Origin: an uncultured Faecalibacterium sp.
GTDB lineage: Bacteria; Bacillota; Clostridia; Oscillospirales; Ruminococcaceae
Direction of reading: 5' to 3'
Assembly: GCA_934512105.1 (NCBI GenBank)
Contig: CAKSWQ010000038.1
Span: 1-20,824, forward strand
Length of the DNA stretch: 20,824 nt
Under the pieces are notes generated by a model, which had not been told where the DNA came from, did no database searches, and saw nothing but the letters and a program-made list of their open reading frames with translations. The translations under genes and the position numbers were made by a program. Shown here piece after piece: positions 6,262-12,784 of this stretch (within the stretch, counting starts at the first letter, position 1; each line of letters opens with the position of its first letter).

Positions 6262-8685
6262 TTACACCCCAAAGAACTCCTTGGCAATGTCGGCGCTGCG
6301 CTTGGCGTCCTTTGCGTACCAGTCCGCGCCGATCTTTTCGGCGTATTCCGGGGTCAGCACGGCACCGCCTACCATGATCTTGCAGTCCAGCTGTGCCGCG
6401 TGCAGGGCGGCGATGGTCTCCTCCATGCTTTTCAGGGTGGTGGTCATCAGGGCCGAAAGGCCTACCAGATGCACGTCCTTTTCCCGCACGGTGTCCACTA
6501 CCGTCTCCACCGGCACGTCCCGGCCAAGGTCCAGCACCTCAAAGCCGTAGTTTTCCAGAATGACCCGGACGATGTTCTTGCCAATGTCGTGCACATCGCC
6601 CTTGACGGTGGCAAGGACGATGCGTCCCTTGCTGGCGCTGCCCTCGCCCTTTTGGGCAATGGCGGTCTTGATCTCCTCAAAGGCGCTCTGGGCGGCGCTG
6701 GCGGCCTGCAGCAGCTGCGGCAGGAACAGGGTGCCTTTTTCGTACTTGGCACCCACGACGTCCAAAGCGGGGATCAAGGCTTCGTCTACCACCTCCAGCG
6801 GTTGCTTTTCCACCAGCAGGGCGCGGGTATGGGCGGCGGCGTCACCCTTCAAGCCCTTTTCCACCGCTTTCATCAGGGCGGCGTAGGGGCCGGTAAGCTC
6901 CGCTTCGGCGGCACTGGCGGCAGGCGCGGCCTTTGCAGCCTGTGCCAGCGCGGTGCTGGCGGGCACGCGGTCGGCAAAGCGCTCAATGTACTTTGTGCTC
7001 TGCTTGTCCCGGTTGGTCAGCACGTTGTAGGCGTATACCGCCGCCATCATCTCCTCGCTGGAGGGGTTCATGATGGCAAGGTCCAGCCCGGCGTACATCG
7101 CCATGGTCAGGAAGGTGGTGTTCAGGTAGGTACGGCAGGGCAGACCAAAGCTGATGTTGGACACGCCCAGCACAGTGCGCACTCCCAGCTCCTTTTTGCA
7201 GGCTTCCAGTGCCTGCACCGTGGCAAGCACATCCTCCTGCTGGGCGCTGGCGGTCAGGGTAAGGCAGTCGATGTAGATATCCTCCCGGGGGATGCCTGCT
7301 GCCAGCGCCGCCTCGGTGATGCGGCGGGCAATGGCCACACGGTCTGCGGCCTTGGGCTGGATGCCTTTTTCGTCGATGGCAAGGCCCACGATGGCAGCGC
7401 CGTACTTTTTGCACAGCGGCAGGATGGCAGCAAGCTTTTCCGGCTCGCCGTTGGTGGAGTTGACGATGGGCTTGCCGTTGTACACCCGCAGACCCCGCGC
7501 CAGCGCCTCCACATTGGAGGAATCCAGCTGCAAGGGCAGGCTGGTCACGCTTTGCAGCGCCTTGACCACCTGCTCCATCAGCACCGGCTCATCCACGCCG
7601 GGTGCGCCTACGTTCACGTCCAGAATTTGCGCCCCGGCCTCTGCCTGACTGACGGCCTGTTCCAGCACATAGTTCATGTCGCCCTCCCGCAGTGCCTGCT
7701 GGAAGCGCTTTTTGCCGGTGGGGTTGATGCGCTCGCCCACCACCGTGATGCCGTCCACCGTGACCGTGTCCACCGGGGAGCACAGCACCGAGGGCATCCG
7801 GTGCGCGGGACGCCCCGGGGTGCAGCCTGCAAAGGTGCCGTTGAGCAGCTTGATGAACTCCGGGGTGGTGCCGCAGCAGCCGCCGGCGGCAAACAGGTGC
7901 AGCTCCCGGTAGGGCTTCATCTGTAAAGCGAACAGCTGCGGGGTGATGTCGTAGCCGCTGCCGTCCGCCCGGGGCAGACCGGCGTTGGGCTTGACGAACA
8001 CCGGGAAGTTGCCGGGCACGGCTTCTGCCAGCCGTTTTGCCATGGGGAAGATCTCCTTGGGGCCCAGCGAGCAGTTGATGCCCACGGCGTCGGCACCCAA
8101 GCCCCGGGCGGTGGCGGCAAAGCTTTCCACCGTGCAGCCGGTAAAGGTGCGCCCGCCCGCTTCAAAGCTCATGCTGGCCAGAATGGGCAGATGGGTGTTT
8201 TCCTTGGCAGCCAGCAGGGCGGCTTTCAGCTCGTACAGGTCAGTGTAGGTCTCAAAAAAGATCAGGTCTGCCCCGGCGGCTTCGCCCGCCTTGACGATGC
8301 GGGCATACTCGGCCACAGCATCCTCAAAGGCCAGCGTTCCGCTGGGCTCCAGCAGCTCGCCCAGCGGGCCCACGTCCAGCGCGGTCAGCGCACCGTAGGG
8401 CGCACAGGCACGCTTGCAGTTTTCAATGCCTGCGGTGATGATCTGCTCCAGCGTGTAGGCGCTGCCCGCCAGCTTGTGGGCAGAAGCGCCGAAAGTGTTG
8501 GCGTTGACGATGCGGCTGCCGGCCGCAGCGTACTGCGCATGGATGCCCTCGATGAGCGCCGGGTCGGTGATGTTCAGCTCCTCCGGGCGTGCGCCCAGCT
8601 TGAGCCCGGCAGCTTGCAGCATGGTGCCCATGCCGCCGTCCAGCAGGATGGTATTGCTCTGCTTGAAAAGTTCATTCACTTGCAC
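6262..8685 (-). CDS. metH: Cobalamin-dependent methionine synthase without activation domain
   Basis: This 807-aa enzyme transfers a methyl group from 5-methyltetrahydrofolate to homocysteine through methylcobalamin, making methionine in the cytoplasm. Domains seen: a homocysteine S-methyltransferase barrel (about 5-300) with zinc ligands C205 and C270-C271; a pterin-binding barrel (about 312-565); an Ala-rich linker (575-598); and a cobalamin cap plus binding domain (600-807) with the D697-V-H-D-I-G702 motif, whose His699 is the lower cobalt ligand. The C-terminal S-adenosylmethionine activation domain of the long E. coli enzyme is absent; a separate protein encoded just upstream supplies it. 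GTG at 8685 is chosen because AGAGGGG sits about eight nt upstream, giving a 14-nt overlap with the upstream gene. No cobalamin riboswitch was recognised. Confidence 0.95.
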   Translation of the reverse strand: MQVNELFKQSNTILLDGGMGTMLQAAGLKLGARPEELNITDPALIEGIHAQYAAAGSRIVNANTFGASAHKLAGSAYTLEQIITAGIENCKRACAPYGALTALDVGPLGELLEPSGTLAFEDAVAEYARIVKAGEAAGADLIFFETYTDLYELKAALLAAKENTHLPILASMSFEAGGRTFTGCTVESFAATARGLGADAVGINCSLGPKEIFPMAKRLAEAVPGNFPVFVKPNAGLPRADGSGYDITPQLFALQMKPYRELHLFAAGGCCGTTPEFIKLLNGTFAGCTPGRPAHRMPSVLCSPVDTVTVDGITVVGERINPTGKKRFQQALREGDMNYVLEQAVSQAEAGAQILDVNVGAPGVDEPVLMEQVVKALQSVTSLPLQLDSSNVEALARGLRVYNGKPIVNSTNGEPEKLAAILPLCKKYGAAIVGLAIDEKGIQPKAADRVAIARRITEAALAAGIPREDIYIDCLTLTASAQQEDVLATVQALEACKKELGVRTVLGVSNISFGLPCRTYLNTTFLTMAMYAGLDLAIMNPSSEEMMAAVYAYNVLTNRDKQSTKYIERFADRVPASTALAQAAKAAPAASAAEAELTGPYAALMKAVEKGLKGDAAAHTRALLVEKQPLEVVDEALIPALDVVGAKYEKGTLFLPQLLQAASAAQSAFEEIKTAIAQKGEGSASKGRIVLATVKGDVHDIGKNIVRVILENYGFEVLDLGRDVPVETVVDTVREKDVHLVGLSALMTTTLKSMEETIAALHAAQLDCKIMVGGAVLTPEYAEKIGADWYAKDAKRSADIAKEFFGV

Positions 8686-9361
8686 AGGTCTTTCCCCTCT
8701 TTCTGTATTCGCAGCGGGTGCGCAGCACACAATGGCCGCACCCGGCCAGATGTCCCTTTACCGGGTGGTCGCTGACTCCCAGCAGGGCGGTCACGCTCTT
8801 GCGCGGGGTCATCAGGTTGGTGTCGGTGACGCATAGTCCGGCCTTGCGCGCGGTGTCCAGCGCCGCTGCCACCAGCGGCTGCACCGCGATGTCCCAATCG
8901 CCGTAGCCGGGCGAAAAGCGCCCGGTCAGATACTTTCCCTCAGTCGCCGCCCACTGGCGCAGCTGCGCCTCGGCAGCATCGGCGGTCTGCTCGGCCAGTG
9001 CGCTGCCCAAGGCATCGGAGGCTACCCCGGCGGCAATGTCGCCCACGCCCGCCCGGCGGATCTGGGCATCCACCCCGGGCCCCAGCGTCACCGCCAGCAG
9101 AATGGCCTGCTCGCAGCCAGCCAGATGCTTGTGCACGTCCTCGCCGGGCAGAAGCCCGGCTTCGGTCAGGGCAGGGACATCTGCCAGCAGCCACACCGCC
9201 CGGGGCGTCGCCGCCGCCAGCAGCGGCACCGCGCAGTTTTGCAGCAGTGCCAGCGTGGCAGCGTCCGGCTCGCCGTGCGCGCCGAAATACCGCGCCGCCT
9301 GTGCCAGATCTGCCGCCTGCGGCTTTTCCAATGCCAGCGGGCGTGGCACACCGATCGCCAT
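8672..9361 (-). CDS. Stand-alone methionine synthase activation domain protein
   Basis: A 229-aa protein of the vitamin B12-dependent methionine synthase activation family, which in E. coli is the last domain of MetH. It binds S-adenosylmethionine for reductive remethylation of inactivated cob(II)alamin. Seen: the R148-F-S-P-G-Y-G-D-W block typical of the AdoMet site, then TNLMTPRKSVTALLG (181-195), and a C-terminal cysteine cluster (C208, C211, C217, C226) as in the short clostridial form, perhaps for metal or redox binding. The start at 9361 has GGAGGT eight nt upstream and a good promoter 41 nt before it; the open frame continuing to 9616 runs through the promoter and is rejected. It overlaps metH by 14 nt, so both are made together. 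Confidence 0.92.
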   Translation of the reverse strand: MAIGVPRPLALEKPQAADLAQAARYFGAHGEPDAATLALLQNCAVPLLAAATPRAVWLLADVPALTEAGLLPGEDVHKHLAGCEQAILLAVTLGPGVDAQIRRAGVGDIAAGVASDALGSALAEQTADAAEAQLRQWAATEGKYLTGRFSPGYGDWDIAVQPLVAAALDTARKAGLCVTDTNLMTPRKSVTALLGVSDHPVKGHLAGCGHCVLRTRCEYRKRGKTCASE

Positions 9362-9401
9362 GAGCCGCACCTCCTTACTTCGCTCGAATAAAGTACTATT
9401 C

Positions 9402-9430
9402 AGTATACCGCACTTGTGGGCTTTTATCAA
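9402..9430 (-). promoter_or_regulatory. Promoter of the activation protein-metH operon
   Basis: Read on the minus strand: -35 TTGATA (9425-9430), a 17-nt spacer and -10 TATACT (9402-9407). The start codon follows 41 nt after the -10 box, leaving no room for a cobalamin riboswitch in the leader. Confidence 0.85.
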
Positions 9431-9733
9431 TCCCGCAAAAGGGGGGAAAAAGAAAAAAGGCTGCTCTGTTTTATCGCAAGGCAAGAAATTGGTGCAACAT
9501 AAAGACTGTGACATGAAATTAGACCTGCCTATCCGGCAGATTTCCGCGCTTTTTATATAGAGAAAACACGCTTTTTTGCCTGTTGGAACAGCAGAACTAT
9601 CCGGCTGATTGAACAAGATTTCCTAGCATTTTTGAGCACTTTTCACGAAGATAGCGTGATGATTTGTCCGGTGGAAAGTTTTGTTGAATGATGTTGAAAA
9701 CTGGAGCTGTTGTCCTCCTACGCGAAGCGTTCA
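9431..9733. other. Intergenic stretch between two divergent promoters
   Basis: About 300 nt without a supported gene. It contains a G/A-rich run at 9440-9460 and the start of a composition shift towards AT-rich DNA. No hairpin terminator, repeat or RNA gene was recognised. It separates the metH operon from an accessory segment. Confidence 0.5.
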
Positions 9734-9762
9734 TTGACTTATGGATTGTCGAATCGTATACT
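9734..9762 (+). promoter_or_regulatory. Promoter of the zinc-ribbon protein gene
   Basis: -35 TTGACT (9734-9739), a 17-nt spacer and -10 TATACT (9757-9762). The ATG at 9806 lies 43 nt after the -10 box. Confidence 0.85.
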
Positions 9763-9805
9763 TGTATCAGCGGTCGAATGATACAAAATGTCGAGGTTGA
9801 ATATT

Positions 9806-10387
9806 ATGAAGTTTGGAGAAATGAAAATCGATGTCAACCATTCTTGGGGATACAAAAAGAATTACTTTGAAAAGAAGGCAGAAGCAAAAGAAGGCAGACG
9901 ACTTTTAAAAACACATCAAGAGTATCAAAAAGTTAGAAACGACAAGGCTATAAAAACAGAAGATGAATTTTATAGATTGGTTTTATACTCATATATGGTT
10001 GACTGTATTTTGATTGAGAATCCGGATCTAAGAGACATGTATCAAGAAATTTACGATCGATGCAAAAAGAACAATGGCTTTCAGCCAGCTTATTATTGGA
10101 CTGTTGACGAATTTCTCGTAATGTATGACAATCCAGAACTATACGAAAAAAATCTTCATAAAGAAAACAAAGAAAACATCAATAAAATAGTCTCTGAAAG
10201 ATTAGAACAAATTCAAACTCAGCAAGACCTCGCCAGCGGCAAGCGTGTCGTCTGTCCCTACTGCAAGTCCACGAACACTGAGAAGATCAGCACCGTGAGC
10301 CGTGCCGTGTCTGTGTCCCTCGTGGGTGCTGCCAGCGGGAAGATCGGCAAACAGTGGCATTGTAAGCAGTGCGGGAGTAATTTCTAA
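9806..10387 (+). CDS. Hypothetical protein with C-terminal zinc ribbon
   Basis: A 193-aa protein of unknown function. The first two thirds (about 1-140) are charged, helical and AT-rich in codon use, with no motif I recognise. The last 48 residues form a zinc ribbon: a CPYCKS knuckle, then a hydrophobic Ala/Gly-rich hairpin containing GKIGKQWH, then CKQCGSNF at the very end. This C-terminal module appears on many different clostridial hypothetical and phage-like proteins. The ATG at 9806 is preferred because GAGG lies nine nt upstream; an in-frame ATG at 9788 has no ribosome site. Codon composition changes abruptly near 10,228, from AT-rich to GC-rich, at the border of the ribbon. It has its own promoter and terminator, so it is monocistronic. 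Confidence 0.75.
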   Translation: MKFGEMKIDVNHSWGYKKNYFEKKAEAKEGRRLLKTHQEYQKVRNDKAIKTEDEFYRLVLYSYMVDCILIENPDLRDMYQEIYDRCKKNNGFQPAYYWTVDEFLVMYDNPELYEKNLHKENKENINKIVSERLEQIQTQQDLASGKRVVCPYCKSTNTEKISTVSRAVSVSLVGAASGKIGKQWHCKQCGSNF

Positions 10388-10428
10388 CGCCGAACTGCAA
10401 GGTGTGCCGTCCTATCAAGCAACACTAA

Positions 10429-10462
10429 AGCCCCTGCCCAAAAGGCAGAGGCTGATTTTTTT
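10429..10462 (+). terminator. Terminator of the zinc-ribbon gene
   Basis: A stem of AGCCCCTGCC (10429-10438) with GGCAGAGGCT (10444-10453), one mismatch, is followed by a run of seven T at 10456-10462. Confidence 0.85.
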
Positions 10463-10511
10463 AGATGAGAGATTTACAGGTAAGCCATGTTTGAAAGCAT
10501 CCGGCGGGCTT

Positions 10512-10579
10512 ATGCTGCGCAGTCGGGATTTCTATCTACGCCCCATACAAGGGGCGACTATTCATGCTGCACAGTCAGG
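10512..10579. repeat. Duplicated 16-nt tail flanking a small hairpin
   Basis: ATGCTGCGCAGTCGGG (10512-10527) and ATGCTGCACAGTCAGG (10564-10579) differ at two positions and lie 52 nt apart. Between them is a hairpin, CGCCCC (10539-10544) with GGGGCG (10551-10556). Read on the minus strand, both copies encode PDCAA followed by a stop codon; the right copy is the actual end of the YgiT-like gene. Confidence 0.6.
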
Positions 10580-10792
10580 GAAGTTCACAACAGTGATTTC
10601 GGCCACGGCCTTTTCGACCGTCTGCAAGATGTGCTCTATCTTCTCCACCGTGTCAGCTGACAGAACGACCTCGCCGCACTGTTCGCACTTCAGGCAAGGC
10701 ACGTTCTTGATGACCACAACACAGTTCTTGAGTTGCACCGTGTGAATGGTCGTGCTGGGCTTCATTTCGCCCTTGCAAAAAAAGCAAGTCAT
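10562..10792 (-). CDS. YgiT/MqsA-type zinc-finger antitoxin
   Basis: A 76-aa protein with the N-terminal zinc finger of MqsA/YgiT antitoxins: CFFC near the start and CLKCEQCGE about 30 residues later give the paired CxxC ligands, followed by VVLSADTVEKIE. The C-terminal DNA-binding helix-turn-helix of full-length MqsA is missing, so it probably binds the toxin only. The second ATG (10792) is chosen because AAAGGGG lies seven nt upstream; the first ATG (10798) is almost on top of that site and would overlap the upstream gene by 4 nt. It is the third gene of a three-gene operon with a DUF4258 protein. The tail of the gene is partly duplicated downstream. Confidence 0.85.
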   Translation of the reverse strand: MTCFFCKGEMKPSTTIHTVQLKNCVVVIKNVPCLKCEQCGEVVLSADTVEKIEHILQTVEKAVAEITVVNFPDCAA

Positions 10793-10794
10793 AA

Positions 10795-11121
10795 TCATTC
10801 CCCTTTCTTCTTTCGTTCAGTATACGTTGCGTTCCAGTGGTCGAGATCAGGCCAATAGGCCGTCAGAATCCACAGAGCGTCCTCATGAATGCCGCAGACA
10901 ACGTGCAGCCAGCGGCCTGCCAGATTGACCCCTAACACCAGACAGGACGGACACCGGTAATCATTCGGGCGGTATTCGATGATCTTCCCGCTCTGGATAG
11001 CCTGCCGGATGTCTGCCAGCAAAATGCCGCGTTCATAAAGCCGGGCTTGTGAATGGGCTGTCAGGAAGATTTGCCCGCTGAGGGATAGTGTGCGCAGGTT
11101 CTCTATTGTCAATTCCATCAT
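10795..11121 (-). CDS. DUF4258 protein, probable type II toxin
   Basis: A 108-aa protein of the DUF4258 family, small RelE/MqsR-like proteins that are commonly paired with YgiT-type zinc-finger proteins and thought to be mRNA-cleaving toxins. Seen: the L-x-AHSQARLYERGI segment, IRQAIQSGKIIEYRPND, and the strands LVLGVNLAGRWLHVVCGI and LWILTAYWPD; the order is typical of the family. His and Arg in AHSQARLYERG would be the candidate catalytic or substrate residues (inference). The start codon overlaps the upstream gene's stop as ATGA, and the end abuts the downstream antitoxin, so the three genes are one operon. Confidence 0.85.
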   Translation of the reverse strand: MMELTIENLRTLSLSGQIFLTAHSQARLYERGILLADIRQAIQSGKIIEYRPNDYRCPSCLVLGVNLAGRWLHVVCGIHEDALWILTAYWPDLDHWNATYTERKKKGE

Positions 11122-11429
11122 GCATCTTCCTCTTCATCTGGTTCACTGAGAATCTTTTTGAAAAGTTCTTCCGTGGAGCCTGTGAAGAGTTCACCGCCGC
11201 CGTTGTCAAGTTCTTCAATGGCCGCTTTCGTCTGGGCGTTCGGAATCTCATGTTCACGTATAAAATCCTCTGCTGCCTGTTTTAGAACTGCATTTGAAGT
11301 TGTCCCGGCGGCCGCACACACGGCTTTGAACTCTTCCGCAAAGTCTTTTCTGACTCTACACGCCAAGGAAGTCATGTTTTCCTTGTCCCATCGCGCATTG
11401 CTTATCTTTTTCTTTTCGGAAATAGCCAT
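11118..11429 (-). CDS. Ribbon-helix-helix-like DNA-binding protein, operon leader
   Basis: A 103-aa protein. Residues about 18-55 have the ribbon-helix-helix pattern: a strand (TSLACRVRK) followed by a helix (DFAEEFKAVCAAA), a turn (GTTSNA) and a second helix (VLKQAAEDFIREH). The C-terminal 45 residues are very acidic, suiting a toxin-binding or spacer tail. The start at 11429 has AAGGTGG seven nt upstream; the longer frame to 11504 reads through the promoter. It likely represses its own operon through the palindromes at 11477-11558 and may serve as a co-antitoxin. A third gene of this kind ahead of a DUF4258/YgiT pair is not the minimal arrangement. Confidence 0.75.
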   Translation of the reverse strand: MAISEKKKISNARWDKENMTSLACRVRKDFAEEFKAVCAAAGTTSNAVLKQAAEDFIREHEIPNAQTKAAIEELDNGGGELFTGSTEELFKKILSEPDEEEDA

Positions 11430-11459
11430 TTGCTCACCACCTTCTATTTTTTCAATAAT

Positions 11460-11488
11460 AGTATACCACCAAAAGGCACTGTTTACAA
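11460..11488 (-). promoter_or_regulatory. Promoter of the toxin-antitoxin operon
   Basis: Read on the minus strand: -35 TTGTAA (11483-11488), a 17-nt spacer and -10 TATACT (11460-11465). The -35 box lies inside the first operator-like palindrome, which fits autorepression. Confidence 0.8.
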
Positions 11489-11558
11489 TGCTCAAATTGT
11501 ACAAATCAACACTATAAACATTGTCCGTTTTATCAATTCGCAGACACTATAAACAGTG
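11477..11558. promoter_or_regulatory. Three operator-like 14-bp imperfect palindromes
   Basis: CACTGTTTACAATG (11477-11490), CACTATAAACATTG (11510-11523) and CACTATAAACAGTG (11545-11558). All read CAYTRTAAACARTG or its complement, with CACT/AGTG ends. Centres are 33 and 35 nt apart, about three helical turns, so bound proteins would lie on one face. The first covers the -35 box of the toxin-antitoxin promoter. They are the natural targets for the ribbon-helix-helix protein of this operon. Confidence 0.7.
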
Positions 11559-11610
11559 CTGCAATAAAGACACAGCAAGGGAGGCACGACCGGAAGGCAA
11601 GGGGCGAAGG

Positions 11611-11763
11611 ATGTACCGGGAGCGCAAAGACCTAGAGTTAGCTAAGACAGTAACCCACTTCCTGATAAGTTGTATAAAAGAAAGTGGCGCGGTGCCAGCT
11701 ACCAACTACACACCACGCCAAACCCACAACAGGGTCAAGCTCAAGGCATTTTTTGAGTTATAA
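11611..11763 (+). CDS. Possible 50-aa hypothetical protein or gene remnant
   Basis: An ATG preceded by AAGGGGCGAAGG opens a 50-codon frame (MYRERKDLELAKTV at the start, KAFFEL at the end). It has no recognisable domain and no clear promoter. It lies between the operator cluster and the tRNA terminator, and could be the degraded end of a larger gene. It is listed so that this 430-nt gap is accounted for. Short direct repeats TAAGGCA follow at 11762-11768 and 11773-11779. Confidence 0.2.
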   Translation: MYRERKDLELAKTVTHFLISCIKESGAVPATNYTPRQTHNRVKLKAFFEL

Positions 11764-11813
11764 GGCATAAATAAGGCACATTCCAACTGAATTTCAAGAA
11801 GCAAGCAACAAAT

Positions 11814-11858
11814 AAAGCCACGACAAAACCGCATTTATAAGCGGTTTATCGTGGCTTT
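11814..11858 (-). terminator. Terminator of the tRNA-Pro transcript
   Basis: A nested stem: outer arms AAAGCCACGA (11814-11823) and TCGTGGCTTT (11849-11858), inner arms AACCGC (11827-11832) and GCGGTT (11841-11846). It is T-rich after the stem on both strands, so it could work in both directions. It starts 5 nt past the tRNA 3' end. Confidence 0.85.
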
Positions 11859-11863
11859 TCTTG

Positions 11864-11939
11864 TGGTCGGAGTGGCGAGACTCGAACTCGCGGCCTCCTG
11901 CTCCCAAAGCAGGCGCGCTACCAACTGCGCAACACCCCG
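11864..11939 (-). tRNA. tRNA-Pro (anticodon UGG)
   Basis: A complete 76-nt tRNA with an encoded CCA end. Acceptor arms CGGGGTG and CACTCCG pair with one G-U. The D arm is GCGC...GCGC. The anticodon arm is CCTGC-TTTGGGA-GCAGG with anticodon TGG at loop positions 3-5. The T arm is GCGAG-TTCGAGT-CTCGC. UGG reads proline codons CCA and CCG by wobble. The leftward accessory genes end at its 3' side, where elements often insert, but no duplicated 3' end was found in this window. Confidence 0.97.
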
Positions 11940-11972
11940 GCATCCGGCGGCACAGCTGCACCGCCAGAATAT

Positions 11973-12001
11973 AGTATATCGTTTTTTGCGCGGTTCGTCA
12001 A
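11973..12001 (-). promoter_or_regulatory. tRNA-Pro promoter
   Basis: Read on the minus strand: -35 TTGACG (11996-12001), a 17-nt spacer and -10 TATACT (11973-11978), about 34 nt before the mature tRNA 5' end. The remaining stretch to 12,160 shows no supported gene. Confidence 0.85.
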
Positions 12002-12161
12002 TACAGAATCCACAGCTGACGGCACTGCACGGTCTGCTTTTTTTTCAGCCGACAGAAGCGGCAGCTGGCAACAGCGGAAAAGGGCGTGGTAGCAGGCGGT
12101 TTTTATGGGAACTGGGTGCGGGTTTGGTGCAACTGCCGAAAAGCGGATGCAAAAACTATAC

Positions 12162-12185
12162 AGAGTGCAAAACTTGTTGCACTCT
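12162..12185. promoter_or_regulatory. Perfect 9-bp dyad upstream of the HPt promoter
   Basis: AGAGTGCAA (12162-12170) and TTGCACTCT (12177-12185) are exact inverted repeats with a 6-nt spacer. They end 2 nt before the -35 box of the HPt gene. The motif TGCAA/TTGCA recurs around it (12128-12132, 12148-12152, 12189-12193). The geometry suggests an activator or repressor binding site. Confidence 0.65.
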
Positions 12186-12187
12186 AG

Positions 12188-12216
12188 TTGCAAACAGGCC
12201 GGAAAGGTGCTATCAT
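12188..12216 (+). promoter_or_regulatory. Promoter of the HPt gene
   Basis: -35 TTGCAA (12188-12193), a 17-nt spacer and -10 TATCAT (12211-12216). Transcription would begin near 12,223, giving a leader of about 77 nt. Confidence 0.75.
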
Positions 12217-12226
12217 AACACTATAT

Positions 12227-12293
12227 CGCCGTGAAGCGTAGTGAGATGCGGCGGTGGGAAAGCAGACGATAGCTAAAAAAGAAAGGCACGGCG
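12227..12293 (+). promoter_or_regulatory. Leader with two mutually exclusive stems before the HPt gene
   Basis: CGCCGTG (12227-12233) is exactly complementary to CACGGCG (12287-12293), which lies between the AAAGG ribosome site (12282-12286) and the ATG at 12300. The same 5' segment can instead pair with CGGCG (12249-12253) in a local hairpin. Such alternative pairing is the layout of a riboswitch or translational switch. No known riboswitch consensus was recognised. Confidence 0.4.
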
Positions 12294-12299
12294 TAAGCG

Positions 12300-12647
12300 A
12301 TGACGATACAGGAATGCTATAATAAGATGGGCGCGGACTATCAGGAGGTGCTGGGGCGGCTGTATAACGAGACCATGATCTGCAAATTTGTGCGAATGTT
12401 CTTGCAGGACGACAGCTTTCAGATCTTGGAGGAAGCGCTGCGCAGGGGAGACGTGAAAGAGGCGTTCCGTGGGGCGCATACCCTCAAGGGCGTCTGCCAG
12501 AATCTGGGCTTTTCCAATCTGTACGCGCCCACCTATACCCTGACCGAGACTCTGCGTGCCGGACAGCTGGATGGCACACAGGAGCAGTTTGCAAAGGTGA
12601 AAGAGCAGTATCAGTGCACGGTGGATGCCATCCGTGCGCTGGACTGA
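12300..12647 (+). CDS. Orphan HPt phosphotransfer-domain protein
   Basis: A 115-aa protein consisting of a single histidine phosphotransfer (HPt) four-helix domain. The phospho-accepting histidine is H60 in AHTLKGVCQNLGF, with the typical H-x-L-K-G-x-x-x-x-x-G pattern. HPt proteins shuttle phosphoryl groups between receiver domains in phosphorelays. No kinase or response regulator is nearby, so the partners are encoded elsewhere. The ribosome site is weak (AAAGG 13 nt before the ATG) and may be occluded by leader structure. It has its own promoter with an upstream dyad and its own terminator. The protein is cytoplasmic, with no membrane segments. Confidence 0.88.
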   Translation: MTIQECYNKMGADYQEVLGRLYNETMICKFVRMFLQDDSFQILEEALRRGDVKEAFRGAHTLKGVCQNLGFSNLYAPTYTLTETLRAGQLDGTQEQFAKVKEQYQCTVDAIRALD

Positions 12648-12659
12648 AATATAATGCGG

Positions 12660-12696
12660 TGTCGGGCGGCTTTCGGGCTGCTCGGCATTGTTTTTT
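12660..12696 (+). terminator. HPt gene terminator
   Basis: An 11-bp stem with three G-U pairs (12660-12670 with 12677-12687), loop TTTCGG, followed by TTG and six T. It starts 13 nt after the stop codon. Confidence 0.75.
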
Positions 12697-12728
12697 ACGG
12701 GTGCAGTTGAAAACAGCAGAACCGCCCC

Positions 12729-12757
12729 TTGTACCGCCGCGCAGTTTGCGGTATGAT
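12729..12757 (+). promoter_or_regulatory. Promoter of the D-2-hydroxyacid dehydrogenase gene
   Basis: -35 TTGTAC (12729-12734), a 17-nt spacer and -10 TATGAT (12752-12757), 28 nt before the start codon. Confidence 0.8.
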
Positions 12758-12784
12758 AGACAAAAAAGGGAGGGAGAACCTATT

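Noticed and set aside
6400..7926. 508-codon open frame on the plus strand opposite metH
   Set aside because: It is antisense to a complete metH with all catalytic motifs and is rich in His, Gln and Gly in the way GC-rich antisense frames are; no ribosome site or domain.
9362..9440. Cobalamin riboswitch ahead of the metH operon
   Set aside because: The leader between the promoter and the start codon is only about 35 nt and no B12-box-like sequence was found.
9362..9616. N-terminal extension of the methionine synthase activation protein
   Set aside because: The extension reads through a promoter with 17-nt spacing and the internal ATG has a strong ribosome site.
11864..11939. tRNA-Pro 3' end as attachment site of the 9.7-11.8 kb accessory segment
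   Set aside because: The location fits, but no second copy of the tRNA 3' sequence and no integrase gene were found in the window.
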